64,000 nucleotides of DNA, from assembly GCA_903813345.2 (NCBI GenBank), contig CAIIXF020000003.1:27545248-27609247 (forward strand). Direction: 5' to 3'. Positions 12,051 through 23,545 of the stretch are shown here, piece by piece (position 1 is the stretch's first letter; every line of letters begins with the position of its first letter). The position numbers and the translations under genes are program-made. Below the pieces are notes generated by a model. The model saw only the letters and a program-made list of their open reading frames with translations, ran no database searches and was not told the DNA's origin. This stretch comes from Owenia fusiformis (lineage: Eukaryota; Annelida; Polychaeta; Sabellida; Oweniidae).

Positions 12051-15000
12051 TTTATCATCAAAAGAAATAACAACTTAATAGAAAGAAAAATATCATATTT
12101 CTATGAGAACATATCCCATCATTCTATTGTGATTTTTTTCATTATGTGATCATTTAGATGTCAAGCTATAGATAGGTTCAATAGATACATTTTTGGTACT
12201 GCAACGCGCGGATTGACAAGCACGCCATTATATAAATAGTGATATCTTCTGAATGTCACATAATCCAGACATTTATCCTTGAGTGTGTTATGAATATTTG
12301 AAGCATACTTCCATCATTATTCTTGACAGTACATGTTTTAAGAGGTCTTTAAAGTCATAAAGGCATAATGTAGGATCATGTTATAGTCTTTTTGACGTTT
12401 CTTAGATATATCAAAGATGGACCTCCAAGAAACCCCACCTTTAAGTTGTATACAACTTCATCAGAGGCCGCTTCGCATTTTACTCTATGCTTTGGCACTG
12501 GGTTTGGAAGGTCTATATTAAAATTATTTGTACTTTTAATGCTGTCAGCCAAGACCCAAATCCCGCCTATAGGAATTGATGAGGTATATATGTAGAGTCA
12601 CTGAGTTCTAAATCATCCTTCCGAAAAATATCAATTTTTTTTGTCTTAAAAAAGATATATGGACCAAAACTCTTAGAAACACGAATTCATTAACTTCTGG
12701 GATCTTAAAAACCAAATTTCTTCTATCTTTGTCGTAAATGGTACCAAAAACACATAGATTACGATAAAATAATTCCAAACTACACCAGTTTTTGTTTCTC
12801 TCTTTCAAAAAATTAATATAGAACTTACCATTTCGCACATCGCGATGAAATAATCCGATGACTGCAACCAAAACTGTCATCCTGTTAATAGTCCATACAA
12901 AAAACAATTATGTTCCTCCAGTTTATTATCTCCAGCGTTATCTAGTCGAAATGATTTTTTAATTGATAAAAGATAAAAATGGTAATTAAATTTCGTCTGC
13001 GAGTATTACTTAGCAACAGCAGAAGGTACAACGGTTTCTAGATCCAAACTAATTGCTTATAGAGATTCTGTTTCTAATATAAGCCGTTTGCAAGCAAGCA
13101 TACTTCTCATCGGCCCCACCCGATATAAGGTAGAGTTAGAATTTAATCACGAAATATATATCACTCGCATGGCATGAATTGATATCATCAATCCTCTTTA
13201 GCTCTGAGCTTAACTTTCTGATCTTAAACTTGGACATAGTGCACGAATCATAATTGGCCGACCTTGTACCTTTATACCCACCAGGGGAACATCAATAACA
13301 GGACTGCGGAACTGTAGCTCTGTTGTAGTGATATACGGGGAAACCTACTATCATCGAAGAAATATATAGTTCAATTTAGTTTATCTTTTAAAAAGACACC
13401 GTCCAACGGATCGATATCCAATCTCTACCTTTATGATGTGACAGGACATATTTACAGCGGTCCGATCATGTCTCGACACGATCAATCTTTGTACCTCATC
13501 ATATTTCAGCAATAATTTTTCTGAATATGGAGAAAAACTCGAGAATTGATGAAACACATTAAAATCGAAAAACACATCCGGTTTAAAAAAACTGTAACGG
13601 CCACAATACACAAACCGAAACAAATGACACCATGGCAACAGAGTCAAAGAGCCATGAATTGTCATCATTCCAAAACTTGAATAATTCAAGTCAAACCATG
13701 ATGATGCTGAAAGATAAAAACAGTCATGAATGTAGCATGACTGCTATACATACAGCAGCTATGCAAAGATGTGAAATACCCTTGAACCAAGGATGCCAAG
13801 TTTATATTGACATCTTTCAAGTTTATAATTAATTGTGTTTTAGTTCCTGTTAACTGTCTACCGATTGTGCTTATCTTCTGCTCTGCCTTTTTCTGTATTT
13901 TATCAACCACCTGAGAGATAAGTATATTTTTACATGTCTGATGATTCTTACTTTGAAATAATGAAATATTATAAGAAGTTTTATAATGCCAATTAACATT
14001 GTGAATGGATTCTCAACTGATTAACTCATTCACGTTTTCATACGAGTATTACATCGGATTCATCTGAGATTTGCTTATTCATCTATGTTGATCCCATTAC
14101 ACTGACGTATTTGTTCATTTCTAACTGATTACGATTTCACACTGATGTTTCGTCTCTCAATTGATCAATTAACGGACCTTTTTATTATTTTTATTTCATG
14201 TCTTTAAACGAGAGCGTCGGCATAAGCTTATCTGGTACTACTAGAGTACTACCTCTGGGTCCATAGCAAAAAAAGCATTTGGAATTTCATTTTGATAATG
14301 CCTGAGCTTTCATTTGACAACATATGAAAGATCAGGCCTTAATGGAACTCGCCACGTACATATGATATTGCTTCGTAATTTGTGATGTTGCCATTAGTGC
14401 TTTCCCCTTGTCTTGAAATCGATGATTAGTCTGATGACTCGACATTCATAACACTGGGGCAAAATATCAAAGAACTTTCGTTGGAAGTAAATATCAGGAT
14501 TTAATCGAATGTGGAAAATACGTTCAGAGAATATAGTCATTATGGTAACACAAATTGTGCAGAATTTCACAGATAACATTTTACTCAAGTTTAAAGCGTA
14601 ATGAGCAATTAGACTAAATATGTGTAGACCTAAATTGATAAATTCAAGCGATGGTTGCAATATACTAGCGTGACAGCTGTAGATTATACCTCTTCTGGGA
14701 TTAAGCTTCAATCTTCCTCTTTCACGCATCGCGTAATAGGATTATTTAGACAATGCAGGCTCTAAATCACGACCAGAAGTAAGAAATCACACGACGTACT
14801 CACAATAGACATGCACGTTATAATGATGTAAATGTTACATTCAAGTTAAAGTAGATGACAACTTCAATCATATAACATTAGCGCCCCCGTATGAAGAAAT
14901 ATTTAAAAATAGTATCCATTTTTCCATAATAACATGTTTTCCCCAAGAAAATAACAGGGAATAAAATTGATATTAAAAAATCCCGTATCAGCCAAAATCC

Positions 15001-15635
15001 CGTATTGGATCCCGTATCAGCAAAAATCTCGTATCAGAACTATTCCGGGTAATTTCTAATTTCTGAAAATGTTATATGATAAATTGTATCATTTTATGTC
15101 ACGATCATTGGGTGATGACATACAAAAAAATAAAAAATAAATAGGTTTTAGAAAATCATTATAGAATAGATAGGTTATTGATGGTCGTGATGGAATATGA
15201 TTTTTTCCTTGAGAAAATATGATATTTTCCCTCGGAATAAAATTCACATTCCATCCCTCCCATTAAATAACCCCTATGTATACTGGATAATAAATGCACA
15301 GTGGTACATCGACCTATTATATTGAGAGCTGAAATATTTGATATGACCCAAAGGATCAAATTAAGGGCCACGAACTGTGACCCCAAGTTTTACGCAATTC
15401 ATTCAAAACACCGTTTTAACAGAATAACGCAATAAATACTTGACAAGCAGCATTTAAATAAAATGAGATAATTAACCAGTAATGGCTTACACCTAGGTAA
15501 AGACTTAAATCCATTTTATATATTAGTATTCCGATCAATACGTTATCCAAACGAAGAACCGACAAAACATCCTGTTGATATTTGTTACAACACCTAACTA
15601 GCTAGGTACAAAAGATGTAACAATTTCCTGGTATT
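12051..15635. other. long stretch without a supportable gene
   Basis: AT-rich sequence with open frames up to 111 codons on either strand (for example 12608-12907, 13381-13689 and 14394-14729, all minus). None has a recognisable motif, and their compositions look like translated non-coding DNA. Around 14980-15045 the word ATCCCGTAT or CCCGTATCAGC recurs four times in irregular spacing, a small local repeat. No RNA gene seen. Confidence 0.5.
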
Positions 15636-15960
15636 AAAGGCCCCCTCACATATTGACCGAATCAACTAAACGCAGTCTTGCGAATATTGAATAAATTGTC
15701 TGGGGATTGGAAACGTAAACATGCGAACCGAAGCGCATCTTTGCACATGTAGTCCATGGTATGGCTCATAGATATTACAAATCCGTGGCACCATATATGC
15801 ATAACGACATTTGAACCGATATTTAGGGAGGGGCATATGTCCTTATGCTTTTAAAATGCCATTTGGTAAAAAATATTAAGGCTTTCGGGTCGCATTATGT
15901 CTGTCATCACAAGAGGTCAAAAAACGTGAAACTTTTCATGCGCATTTTAGTGCATTTTAT
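15636..15960 (-). repeat. dispersed repeat family R, minus-strand copy with a GGCCCCCTCACATAT terminus
   Basis: The left end reads AAAGGCCCCCTCACATATTG, followed by ACCGAATCAACTAAACGCAG and CTTGCGAATATTG. It is the reverse complement of the right part of the element at 22829-23085. Further right, the blocks around GTGGCACCATATATGCATAA and GGTCAAAAAACGTGAAAC match, in reverse complement, the segment 21945-22090 and the fragment at 38195-38330. Non-coding. The outer boundary near 15960 is approximate. Confidence 0.75.
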
Positions 15961-16528
15961 GAGACTCAAATTGTAAATCGAAACTTATATATAATTTAAA
16001 GGATAAGGATTACATAGAAATATAATACTATTTTAACGTAAATGTCATTTTTCAATTAGTGCATTGCACTAGGGTACTTTTCAACGTTTTATTATTTAGA
16101 AAAAAATAAGACAGAGCAGATGTGACCAAATTATGCGAAATATTCAGAAAATCTATAATTAGTAACATATTAGTTTTGTACTTATAGAAACAATATATTC
16201 ACGGAAATATTTCTTGCGTTTTCAAGGGTCAAACAACGGATAATTGTTAATGATATTCAAAACGTAATCAAATAAAAATATAAGGGATGTATCATTTAAA
16301 TAATTAATCTAATTTTGGTATTGGAATGTTTACATTTTTAAACTAGATGATTTGCATCGAGGAATAAAGAAGGCGCAGTCAAATGCGTCGCAAATATCAT
16401 AGTGTCACAATGCTGTGCTCCCACAATAAAATAACCATGCAATGTTGTAAGAAAGTAAGCATTGAATGCATTATAATATATTTCAGTTTTAATTATCGAT
16501 TGTTTTATAAATGAGAACGCTAGAATGA

Positions 16529-16856
16529 TTGATTAAGAAACCAGAAATCAACTTTCGTGGTTGACGAGTGACTATATTCAGGACGATTTGATGCAGTAGA
16601 GCAAGATTTGTGAAATTCAAGATAGTAATTTAGTTTTTTGAACTGTCCCTTGCGAAGACAAGATTTAGTTTTTGTTTCGATCATAACTTGATCATAAAAT
16701 GTTCGTTCTATTCTAAATGTAAATTTATAAGTGAGAGCCATACTGTCATTAATAAGAACCAGAAACCAACCTTCGTGATTGGTGAGTGACACCGTTAGAG
16801 ACGATTTCATTCAGCAGGGCGAGATTGTGAATTATACGAAATTAAAGGTACTAATT
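16529..16856. repeat. pair of diverged direct repeats, about 108 bp each, 220 bp apart
   Basis: Copies lie at about 16529-16636 and 16748-16856. They share AACCAGAAA, the TTCGTG block followed by GAGTGAC, GACGATTT, and a tail ending in AATTTA. Similarity is clear but interrupted by many substitutions. This may be two units of an old tandem repeat with about 219-bp period, or duplicated element fragments. The minus-strand open frame overlapping both copies is not credible as a gene. Confidence 0.6.
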
Positions 16857-17738
16857 TATATTTCATTTCATTGACTATCTATATTTTATCATCTGTGTTC
16901 ACGATATGTATCGTTGTTCCAAGGTGTGACCCTATCAATCATATCAACTCACCCATCGCGTGCAAAGTCCCGATTGGAATTAGGAGAAATTTATAGTGTC
17001 GCACACATCCAATCTTTCAGACGAGCCTCCGATATTTAAAGACGACATCGAATCATTTTTTGTAAGACCGGTTCTCTCAATTTTTTCAGCAATCCAACAT
17101 CTCTCGTTTCCGATCTTTCCATTCGAGTTTTAGGAACCCATACTTCATTTTATAATTTGTAACTTTTTATCAAATCAGGCGTTATTCATTTGTGCACAAA
17201 CTGTACGTCGCCAAAGCCATGCGAATTGCACTTTTACGAATTGTTGTGAGTGTTGTAAGATACATTTTCCTTTCACGTTGTATATATTGATTTGGGATAG
17301 TTGGATTTTCTTTCCATTTGGCAATGAGATCTTAGACATTTCATTTTCCTGCTATGTTTTGTCATTTTTGGTCTTTCGCATTTGGCACTTGTGCGTACAT
17401 ATTCATGACATTTTGGATAGAATTTGGGACAAAATGGCTACTCCCAGGCTATATCTCTTTTGTCTCTATATCGGGTTTTGCTAGAAAAACTAGTTTCTGG
17501 GTGAAATTATATGTCACATATGAAGGAGGTAATTTAATTTATAATTGAATACCATGTATTACTCATTTCTGAGTAAATTCTATGCTGAAGAAGTAGTGAA
17601 GAAGTTCAATATCATATATATATATTTATGTGGAGTGGTAGTCATTGTCCCTGGGTCGTTGCTAATTGTGAGTACTATCCATACACTTTATTTTAGGGGA
17701 GTACAAGTTTCTTTTAACTTCATTCTATATTCTGTATA

Positions 17739-19923
17739 ATCACTGCTACCCACCTAGTTACACAGATGTATCGTCAGTGTATCATGGCGGAACTACTTCC
17801 GGGACTAGGTTTCGGTAAGATTTTTTTATTTCCCGATTTACACCTACCAGTACTTATAAGTCACGTTGTGGATAATAATTTGCCTCGAAGTTAAGGAAGA
17901 TAGTCTTGTTTGAGAATGTGTCTATGGTTTTAGGTTTTATATGTTAACGAAGACACAATTCAGGTATTTAGTAGACTAGATTATCACCCATAACACTGGT
18001 GATCCACTCGATTACGCTGGTTACCAAAACGGTTCGTTTTGGTAACAAAATGTCGGAACATCGAAGGTACGATTTTTCTTTTTTCCTTATTTCACACGTT
18101 GTAGGCAGAATTCCCACGACATTTTTAACACAAACGTGTATGAGTATCATATGCTTAAGAAAATGTACATATTTGCGAACAAATAGTTCAGAAGACAACA
18201 GAATCGTCGATTTAATTACTCACTTAAGTTACATAAACGGTTTTTCGAAAAACGGTTAGATCTGCACTTTTAACCCAAACCGTTTATGTAACTTAAGTGA
18301 CGAATTAAATCGATGATAGTGTTGTCTTCTGAGCTATTTTTTCGCAAACATGTACATTTTCTATAACATATGAATGATACTGATCAGGGGCGGATCCAGG
18401 ATTTCAGGTTAGGGGGTGCGCCTTGATTATTGAATTTCTCATGGCTGGTAGATGACGAAGGAGGTCGGAGAATGACTAACAGGGGGGGGGTCCTCGGAAA
18501 TTTTAAAAATTTGAATGCTTTTTGTTGCAATCTGAGCATGTTCCTTAGATAACGACAAACATATTGTTTTTCGGTAAAATTAATTTTATCAACCTCTGGT
18601 AAAACCTACCATTTCTTAATTGAAATCTTGATTAAACTGAACATCCCAAACACATATGATAACGTGTGATGTACTTGTAATTGATAACTTTTTAAAATTT
18701 AAATCGACTGACCATACTTTTATCTCCTTCCTCATTGTACGATGTGATGTTAGTAACATCAGATCGTCTGATTCTATCGAATACTTTTTGAACAAAGTTT
18801 AATGATACCAATAATGATTAAAAGGCTAATATTGCATAGTTATCTGAAATTAATTGTTTTACCAAAGTGAAAAGCGTCCGAGAAATAAAACAATCTATAT
18901 TTCATCAGGAAATGAGTGCGATGTCAAAGATCCCCAAAAGATCATCGTTTTCAAGCAGTGCATTGATTTTTCATCAGAGGCTACATAATTTAAAATGTTA
19001 ACAACGATTTAATATTGAAGCATGGGTACCATTTATTACTATCAAAACTGTCGTTTTGCAATTATTAGATTGGTGTTCTAACATATTGATTTGCGTAGTT
19101 TTGAATTTACACCTTCGCCACTGTATAGTTTTCACGTTTTCGGTGTCATATACTCTTTCCAAATCTCAATTGGTTTTATTCTCGTACTTGAATACGTGCA
19201 TTTTTCTTTGATATTTAGTTGTGTCATTATTGCAATTTTTTCGTCTTAAATTGATTGAGTCTCTTGCGGCTTCCAGGCATCAGCTTCTCCTTGGCGAATA
19301 TCTAAAAATCCCCTATTCTTTAAGAGATTTTCACATAATTAGTAATTTCATTAACATTGTACGACTTGTATAATGCTAAATCGAAAATCTTACATCAGCA
19401 TTAAAATGTATTTGTTTAAAATTGAAGAACACGATCATCTAAGGTTTCTAGTATTTAACATTCAATATACAATTCATACAATCTGAAAATAAAAAGAACG
19501 ACAATCCCCACTATAAATTTAAATACAATATGCAAGTGTTATTCAAATTACATTAGAACTAAATAACAATTTTTTTAGGGGGAGCGCGCGGGACGCGCGC
19601 TCCCCCCTGTATCCGCCACTGCTGATATACGTTTGTGAGAAAAAAGTCGTGGGGATTCTGCCTACAACGCGTGATATAAGGAAAAAAGAAAAATCGTACC
19701 TTCGACGTTCCGACATTTTGTTACCAAAACGATTCATTTTGGTAACCAGCGTAATCGAGTGGATCACCAGTGCATAACTTCGAGCCAAATTATAATCCAC
19801 ATCGTGACTTATAAGTAGATGTAAATCGAGAAATAAAAATATCTTACCAAATTCAAATCCCGGAAGTAGTTCAGCCATGATACACTGACGATACGTCTGT
19901 GTAACTAGGTGGGTAGTAGTGAT
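17739..19923. mobile_element. palindromic (foldback) DNA element with a nested insertion in its right arm
   Basis: The left arm starts near ATCACTGCTACCCACCTAG and the right arm ends with the complement CTAGGTGGGTAGTAGTGAT. Matching blocks run along the arms: GGTTACCAAAA, AACAAAATGTCGGAAC, CGAAGGTACGATTTTTC and TTGTAGGCAGAAT. They continue to a central palindrome near 18240 (ACTTAAGTTACATAAACGG paired with CCGTTTATGTAACTTAAGT). Without the insertion 18385-19621 the element would be about 950 bp and almost wholly self-complementary, apart from a left-arm-only segment at about 17890-17990. Each arm holds an ATG and a splice-donor-like GGTAAGAT (see the separate finding). Confidence 0.88.
18385..19621. 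mobile_element. 1,237-bp non-autonomous element, CAGGGGCGGATCCAGG ends, 5-bp target duplication
   Basis: The left end is CAGGGGCGGATCCAGG; the right end is CCTGTATCCGCCACTG, its imperfect reverse complement. CTGAT flanks both sides exactly (18380-18384 and 19622-19626). Removing the element and one CTGAT restores GATACTGATATACG, which matches the complement of the intact opposite arm of the host palindrome (near 18137-18153). This proves a clean insertion. A subterminal GC hairpin, GAGCGCGCGGGACGCGCGCTC, sits at about 19582-19602. The 1.2-kb interior lacks a transposase frame. GGCGGATCC ends suggest the hAT-like group, but canonical hAT duplications are 8 bp, so the superfamily stays open. 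Confidence 0.9.
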
Positions 19924-20039
19924 AATATTTGAAATTTTATAAAAGGTATTCCTTTCAAATAGTGCACTCTGTGATGCTATATTGTTTTTTTTATGTGAGG
20001 TGCATCCTATAACGTTTGATTAATCCAAGTTTTTATGTG

Positions 20040-20446
20040 CACGCGGTCCTAACTTCGACCGTTAATTTGAATTTTTGACCTACCGGATGTTTGAAAATCA
20101 AGGATTATGAGTCTCATACTGCACCGTTTTTCTTCAAACTTGTTCCATTCAAAGCATAACAAAAATCCCTTTCTGATGGTACATTATTCTCTTAATAAGA
20201 GACCCTACTTCCAGCGGCATTTTGGTCCCCAGCTGTAAGAAGGCCTTCCGACAGCTGGGGACCAAAACGCTGCGTTAACGTGGGACTCTTTACAATCAAG
20301 TAATGCACCGACAGAAAGGCAATTTTGTTTTGCTTTTAATGGTATAAGTTTGAAGAAAAACGGTGCAGTATGAGACTCGCAATCTTGATTTTCAAGCACC
20401 TGGTGGGTCAAATATTCAAATTAACGGTCGAAGTTAGTACCGCGTG
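20040..20446. mobile_element. 407-bp near-perfect hairpin element
   Basis: The outer ends are CACGCGGTCCTAACTTCGACC and its complement with one substitution. Inward the arms share ATTTGAAT, GATTTTCAAGCACC-like, GAGTCTCATACTGCACCG, TTTTTCTTCAAACTT and AGAAAGG blocks. The centre is the palindrome CAGCTGTAAGAAGGCCTTCCGACAGCTG flanked by GGTCCCC and GGGGACC. Arms are about 190 bp each. No coding content; the minus-strand open frame inside is a by-product of the inverted repeat. Confidence 0.85.
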
Positions 20447-21779
20447 ATGTGGAGTATTAGGTTTTTTGAGTGCATTTTATACAGTACCACATAATAAGCG
20501 AGGAATATACTATACTGAAGAAGTTGTTAAATCAGTTACGATTTATATGTGAGGTATTCGTGTTTGTGAGTATATTCATGAGGCTATTATGTTTTTGATT
20601 TTTCATGTGAGATGTTACTTTTTTGCGAATGCGTTGTGTTAGGCAATATAACCTGTGATTTATAAACGAATTATTAGTTCTATATAAGAGCTTTCATGAG
20701 AGGATTGGTTTATGCGAGTGAATCCAAATGCTATAGTCACTGATTTTTATTTGAGGTATTTTGTTTTGTTTAATGAACAGTGTTTCTTTTTGTAAAATAA
20801 TTTCTGGATTTTGCGACCGTTTAAGTTTATGTACTCGAGATGCTGAAGAATGTGGGGATTATTTTAGGCATTGTCAATTAAATTGCTAAAACGGAAGGCT
20901 TTAGGTTTGCAGTGGGATGCTGACCCTTTTAAACGTTAAACGAATTATAATATCTATCTCAAAGCATTAAGACCAAATTCTAAATATTGTATATCTAATA
21001 TACTATTAGTATTGTTATGAGAATTGGCTCACAATTTGTATTTTTATTTAATTTGTGTTGTAATGACTCGAGTATAATGAGGTGCTACTTGGTGTAATGG
21101 TCTGGGAATGATGTTTATACTTAGCTCGTGGGTCGGGAGGGGTTGATAGACGTTTGACTTTGGGATTGCTAGTGTTTCTTATGTCACCACCGAGAGTGGT
21201 ATGACATATTGTTATAGTTTCCAACATAAAGTCCATTGACAGTATATATTCGGCGTTCGGTGTATGTAACGAATATGCGTTGGCATTTTGCATGTTAATG
21301 CTTTGATATTCCCTTATATTAGTATACTCTTGAACACATTCCATTTGTTGCTGTACCTTTTCCATTTCCACTTGGGCGTTCATGTTTTGTTACTTCAGAA
21401 TTCTGATTTTTTATTAATGTGTAACAAACAGTATAATATAACAACAATTATATTTGTCACTGCGATGCATTATATCGATTCATTTTTACATTATTGCCGA
21501 CATTTCTCAAAGATCCATGTAGTCAAATGTTGAAGATATGGTTCTTATATAAGCAACTAATTCATGTTCAACCATATGCAACAATTTTCAATCGCAGACG
21601 GTATTAGACAAGGAAGAACAACGAGTCTCCCTTTATTGGCAATTGACCCCTGAATACGGCTGTCCATATCTCAAAATGTATTACAACTAATTTAGTAAAA
21701 AACTGACATATTATAACCAAATGTTATTCACACGTAATAAAGGTGCCAATATATTGATTGCTTCACCAATATCTCCAAA
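20447..21779. other. no supportable gene
   Basis: AT-rich unique sequence. The only sizeable frame is 21048-21383 on the minus strand (111 codons, rich in Gln, Asn, Ser and Thr). It has no motif I recognise and no partner exon, so it is not called. Confidence 0.5.
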
Positions 21780-22260
21780 ACGACATCAAATGTTGAAACC
21801 TTGATTTTTTATATATAAGTTATTTCAAGGAACACATACCGCAAAATCATAGCCAAGAAACTTGATGTATATATAAAAAATATTTTCATGTGATTTTATT
21901 TTAATTTTTGTACTTTAAATTATGAAAAAAATACGTGAAACGTTTTACACGTTTTTTGACCCCTGATAATGACATGCATTATTCGGCCTAAAAGCCCGCC
22001 GTATTTTTCACGGCTATACAAAAATAAAACGCGGGACACATGTAGGTATCTAAATATAAGCTCAAATATCATTATGCATATATGGTGCCACCAACTCCTT
22101 AATTAGACGTCCTGGAAATTTCATACCGTGGACTAATGCTTTCGAAGCCGTCCGAAGCTTTCCGAAGGGATACTTACAGATACGAACACCCCAACGATGT
22201 ACAACGTACATTTTCAAATGACTAGAGTATATGTTTTCCTCCTTTCTATTTCTTCTTCTT
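21780..22260 (+). repeat. dispersed repeat family R, partial plus-strand copy
   Basis: The block ACGTTTTTTGACCCCTGATA at about 21950 matches the complement of 15890-15920 and the fragment at 38205. The block ATTATGCATATATGGTGCCAC at about 22071 matches the complement of 15790. The block at 22140-22215 (CCGTCCGAAGCTTTCCGAAG followed by GGATACTTACAG and ATACGAACACCCCAACGATG) is the reverse complement of 22898-22975. That makes an inverted pair about 680 bp apart with the next R copy. Left boundary uncertain. Confidence 0.7.
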
Positions 22261-22489
22261 TGTTTTTGATATAGCATTATCTAAAAGGTAAAGTCAAAAT
22301 CAAGGAGGCCCAAACGCTCGGATAACACACGATCCTACCAGAAGTAATATGGAAATCATGCTACACGTTGTAAGACAACGTGTACGTTAACGTGAAGAAT
22401 TGTGGTCACCTAGAGCTCACTTCTCTCCTTTGTTGTATTTATTTACTTCCACGATTACAATATATACACGTATAAGGAAAATAATTGTA

Positions 22490-23335
22490 ATCAAGTCCCT
22501 AAAAGGAGGGGGAGGGGGTAATCCTTGAAGTATATAACATTACACGTTCACGCAAAGATTCACTGAAGACGTGTAGCTTAACCTATATTATCAAAGTACC
22601 TATGCGAGTAATGCGAGCATATAGAATAATGAGAACCTGAGAAGAGCTGTGAAACTTGATGATATAGATAAGCATTGAAGAGTACACAACATATTGCAAA
22701 TGTATTTGACAGATCTCGTACGTGCCAGACCTTAAAATAGAACTTCATCGTCATCAAAACCTGAGAGTTGGAATGGTATATCAGAGTTTATATAATTGTA
22801 GTATAGATTTTCTTACGTATTTGATTTTAAAGCCCCCCTCACATATGAGCGAATCCACAAAAAGCAGTTGAGTAAAGTCCGTTCCCATTAGAATATGTAC
22901 GTTGTGTATCGTTGGGGTGTTCGTATGTGTAAGTATTCCTTCGGAAAGCTTCGGACGGTTCGGAAGCAGGAACAAAGATGCGCTTCGGTTCGCATGTTTA
23001 CGTTCCCAATCGCCAGAATTGACAATTTACCCAATATTCGCAAGACTGCGTTTAGTGGATTCGGTCAATATGAGAGAGGGCCTTTAAATAGAGTTTATAT
23101 ACAACCAATCTGTGATGAAGGGGTGTCATAAGGCCTTTGTAGGATGTTTTAACACTCTATTTTATAACACAGTAGTAACACAGAGTTTCATAAAATGACC
23201 CTTTCGGAGAATCTAGCTATAATTGGACAATTCGAATAAGAAATGCAGAAGAAATTTAATTGCTAAAAACGCGGGAAATACTGTCCAAATATCATAGGCA
23301 TGTCTTCTTTGGTGCTAGACATTTAAAGGAGTGGG
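22490..23335 (+). repeat. dispersed repeat family R, uninterrupted copy 1
   Basis: Shared in order with the split copy at 25430-30320: GACGTGTAGC followed by TTAACCT or CTAACCT; AACCTGAGAAGAGC; ATATTTGCAAATG-like followed by TTTGACAGAT; CCTTAAAATAGA; then the internal TIR element; then GGGGTGTCA, AAAATGA followed by CCCTTTCGGA, ATAATTGGACAATTC and GGGAAATA followed by TGTCCAA. This copy shows the ancestral continuity of the family, so the insertions in the other copy can be defined against it. Non-coding. Confidence 0.8.
22829..23085. mobile_element. 257-bp terminal-inverted-repeat module inside family R
   Basis: The left end AAAGCCCCCCTCACATATGAG, followed by CGAATCCACAAAAAGCAGT, pairs with the right end ACTGCGTTTAGTGGATTCGG followed by TCAATATGAGAGAGGGCCTTT. 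Each terminal repeat is about 40 bp. The interior holds AAGCTTCGGACGGTTCGGAAG and a segment shared with 15636-15960 and 28905-29100. It may be an older MITE that became part of the larger R repeat, or the R family may be defined by these ends. Target duplication not resolved. Confidence 0.7.
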
Positions 23336-23339
23336 GACA

Positions 23340-23541
23340 CACCGGCGAATCTAGAAGCTAACAAGGGGGACCAGATTCCAAATCAGAAAATGTAGGCCCC
23401 TAAATCCAAAATGTTTTTTTTACAATATGGCCTAAAAAGGCCAAATAATGCCCAAAAGGCCCTACAACATGTTTGGGTCCAACATTTCTTTTCTGGGCCC
23501 ATCCAAGGGGAGGGGGCATGGTCTCCCTGGATCCGCCAGTG
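23340..23541. mobile_element. 202-bp MITE with CACTGGCGGATCCAGG-type ends
   Basis: The right end CCTGGATCCGCCAGTG is typical of the GGCGGATCC-terminus group. The left end CACCGGCGAATCTAGAAG is its diverged complement. Five-base flanks GGACA (23335-23339) and GGGCA (23542-23546) match at four of five positions, consistent with a 5-bp target duplication as at 18385-19621. G-rich subterminal tracts lie near 23365 and 23508-23517. Short open frames crossing it have no meaning. Confidence 0.65.
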
Positions 23542-23545
23542 GGGC

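Noticed and set aside
14394-14729. 111-codon minus-strand frame
   Set aside because: Hydrophobic and basic composition typical of translated AT-rich DNA; no recognisable family.
21048-21383. 111-codon minus-strand frame rich in Gln, Asn and Ser
   Set aside because: No motif, no signal of conservation, no neighbouring exon; such a frame is expected by chance in 64 kb.
22372-22391. ACACGTTGTAAGACAACGTGT hairpin as a regulatory site
   Set aside because: A short isolated palindrome with no context; such hairpins occur by chance at this scale.
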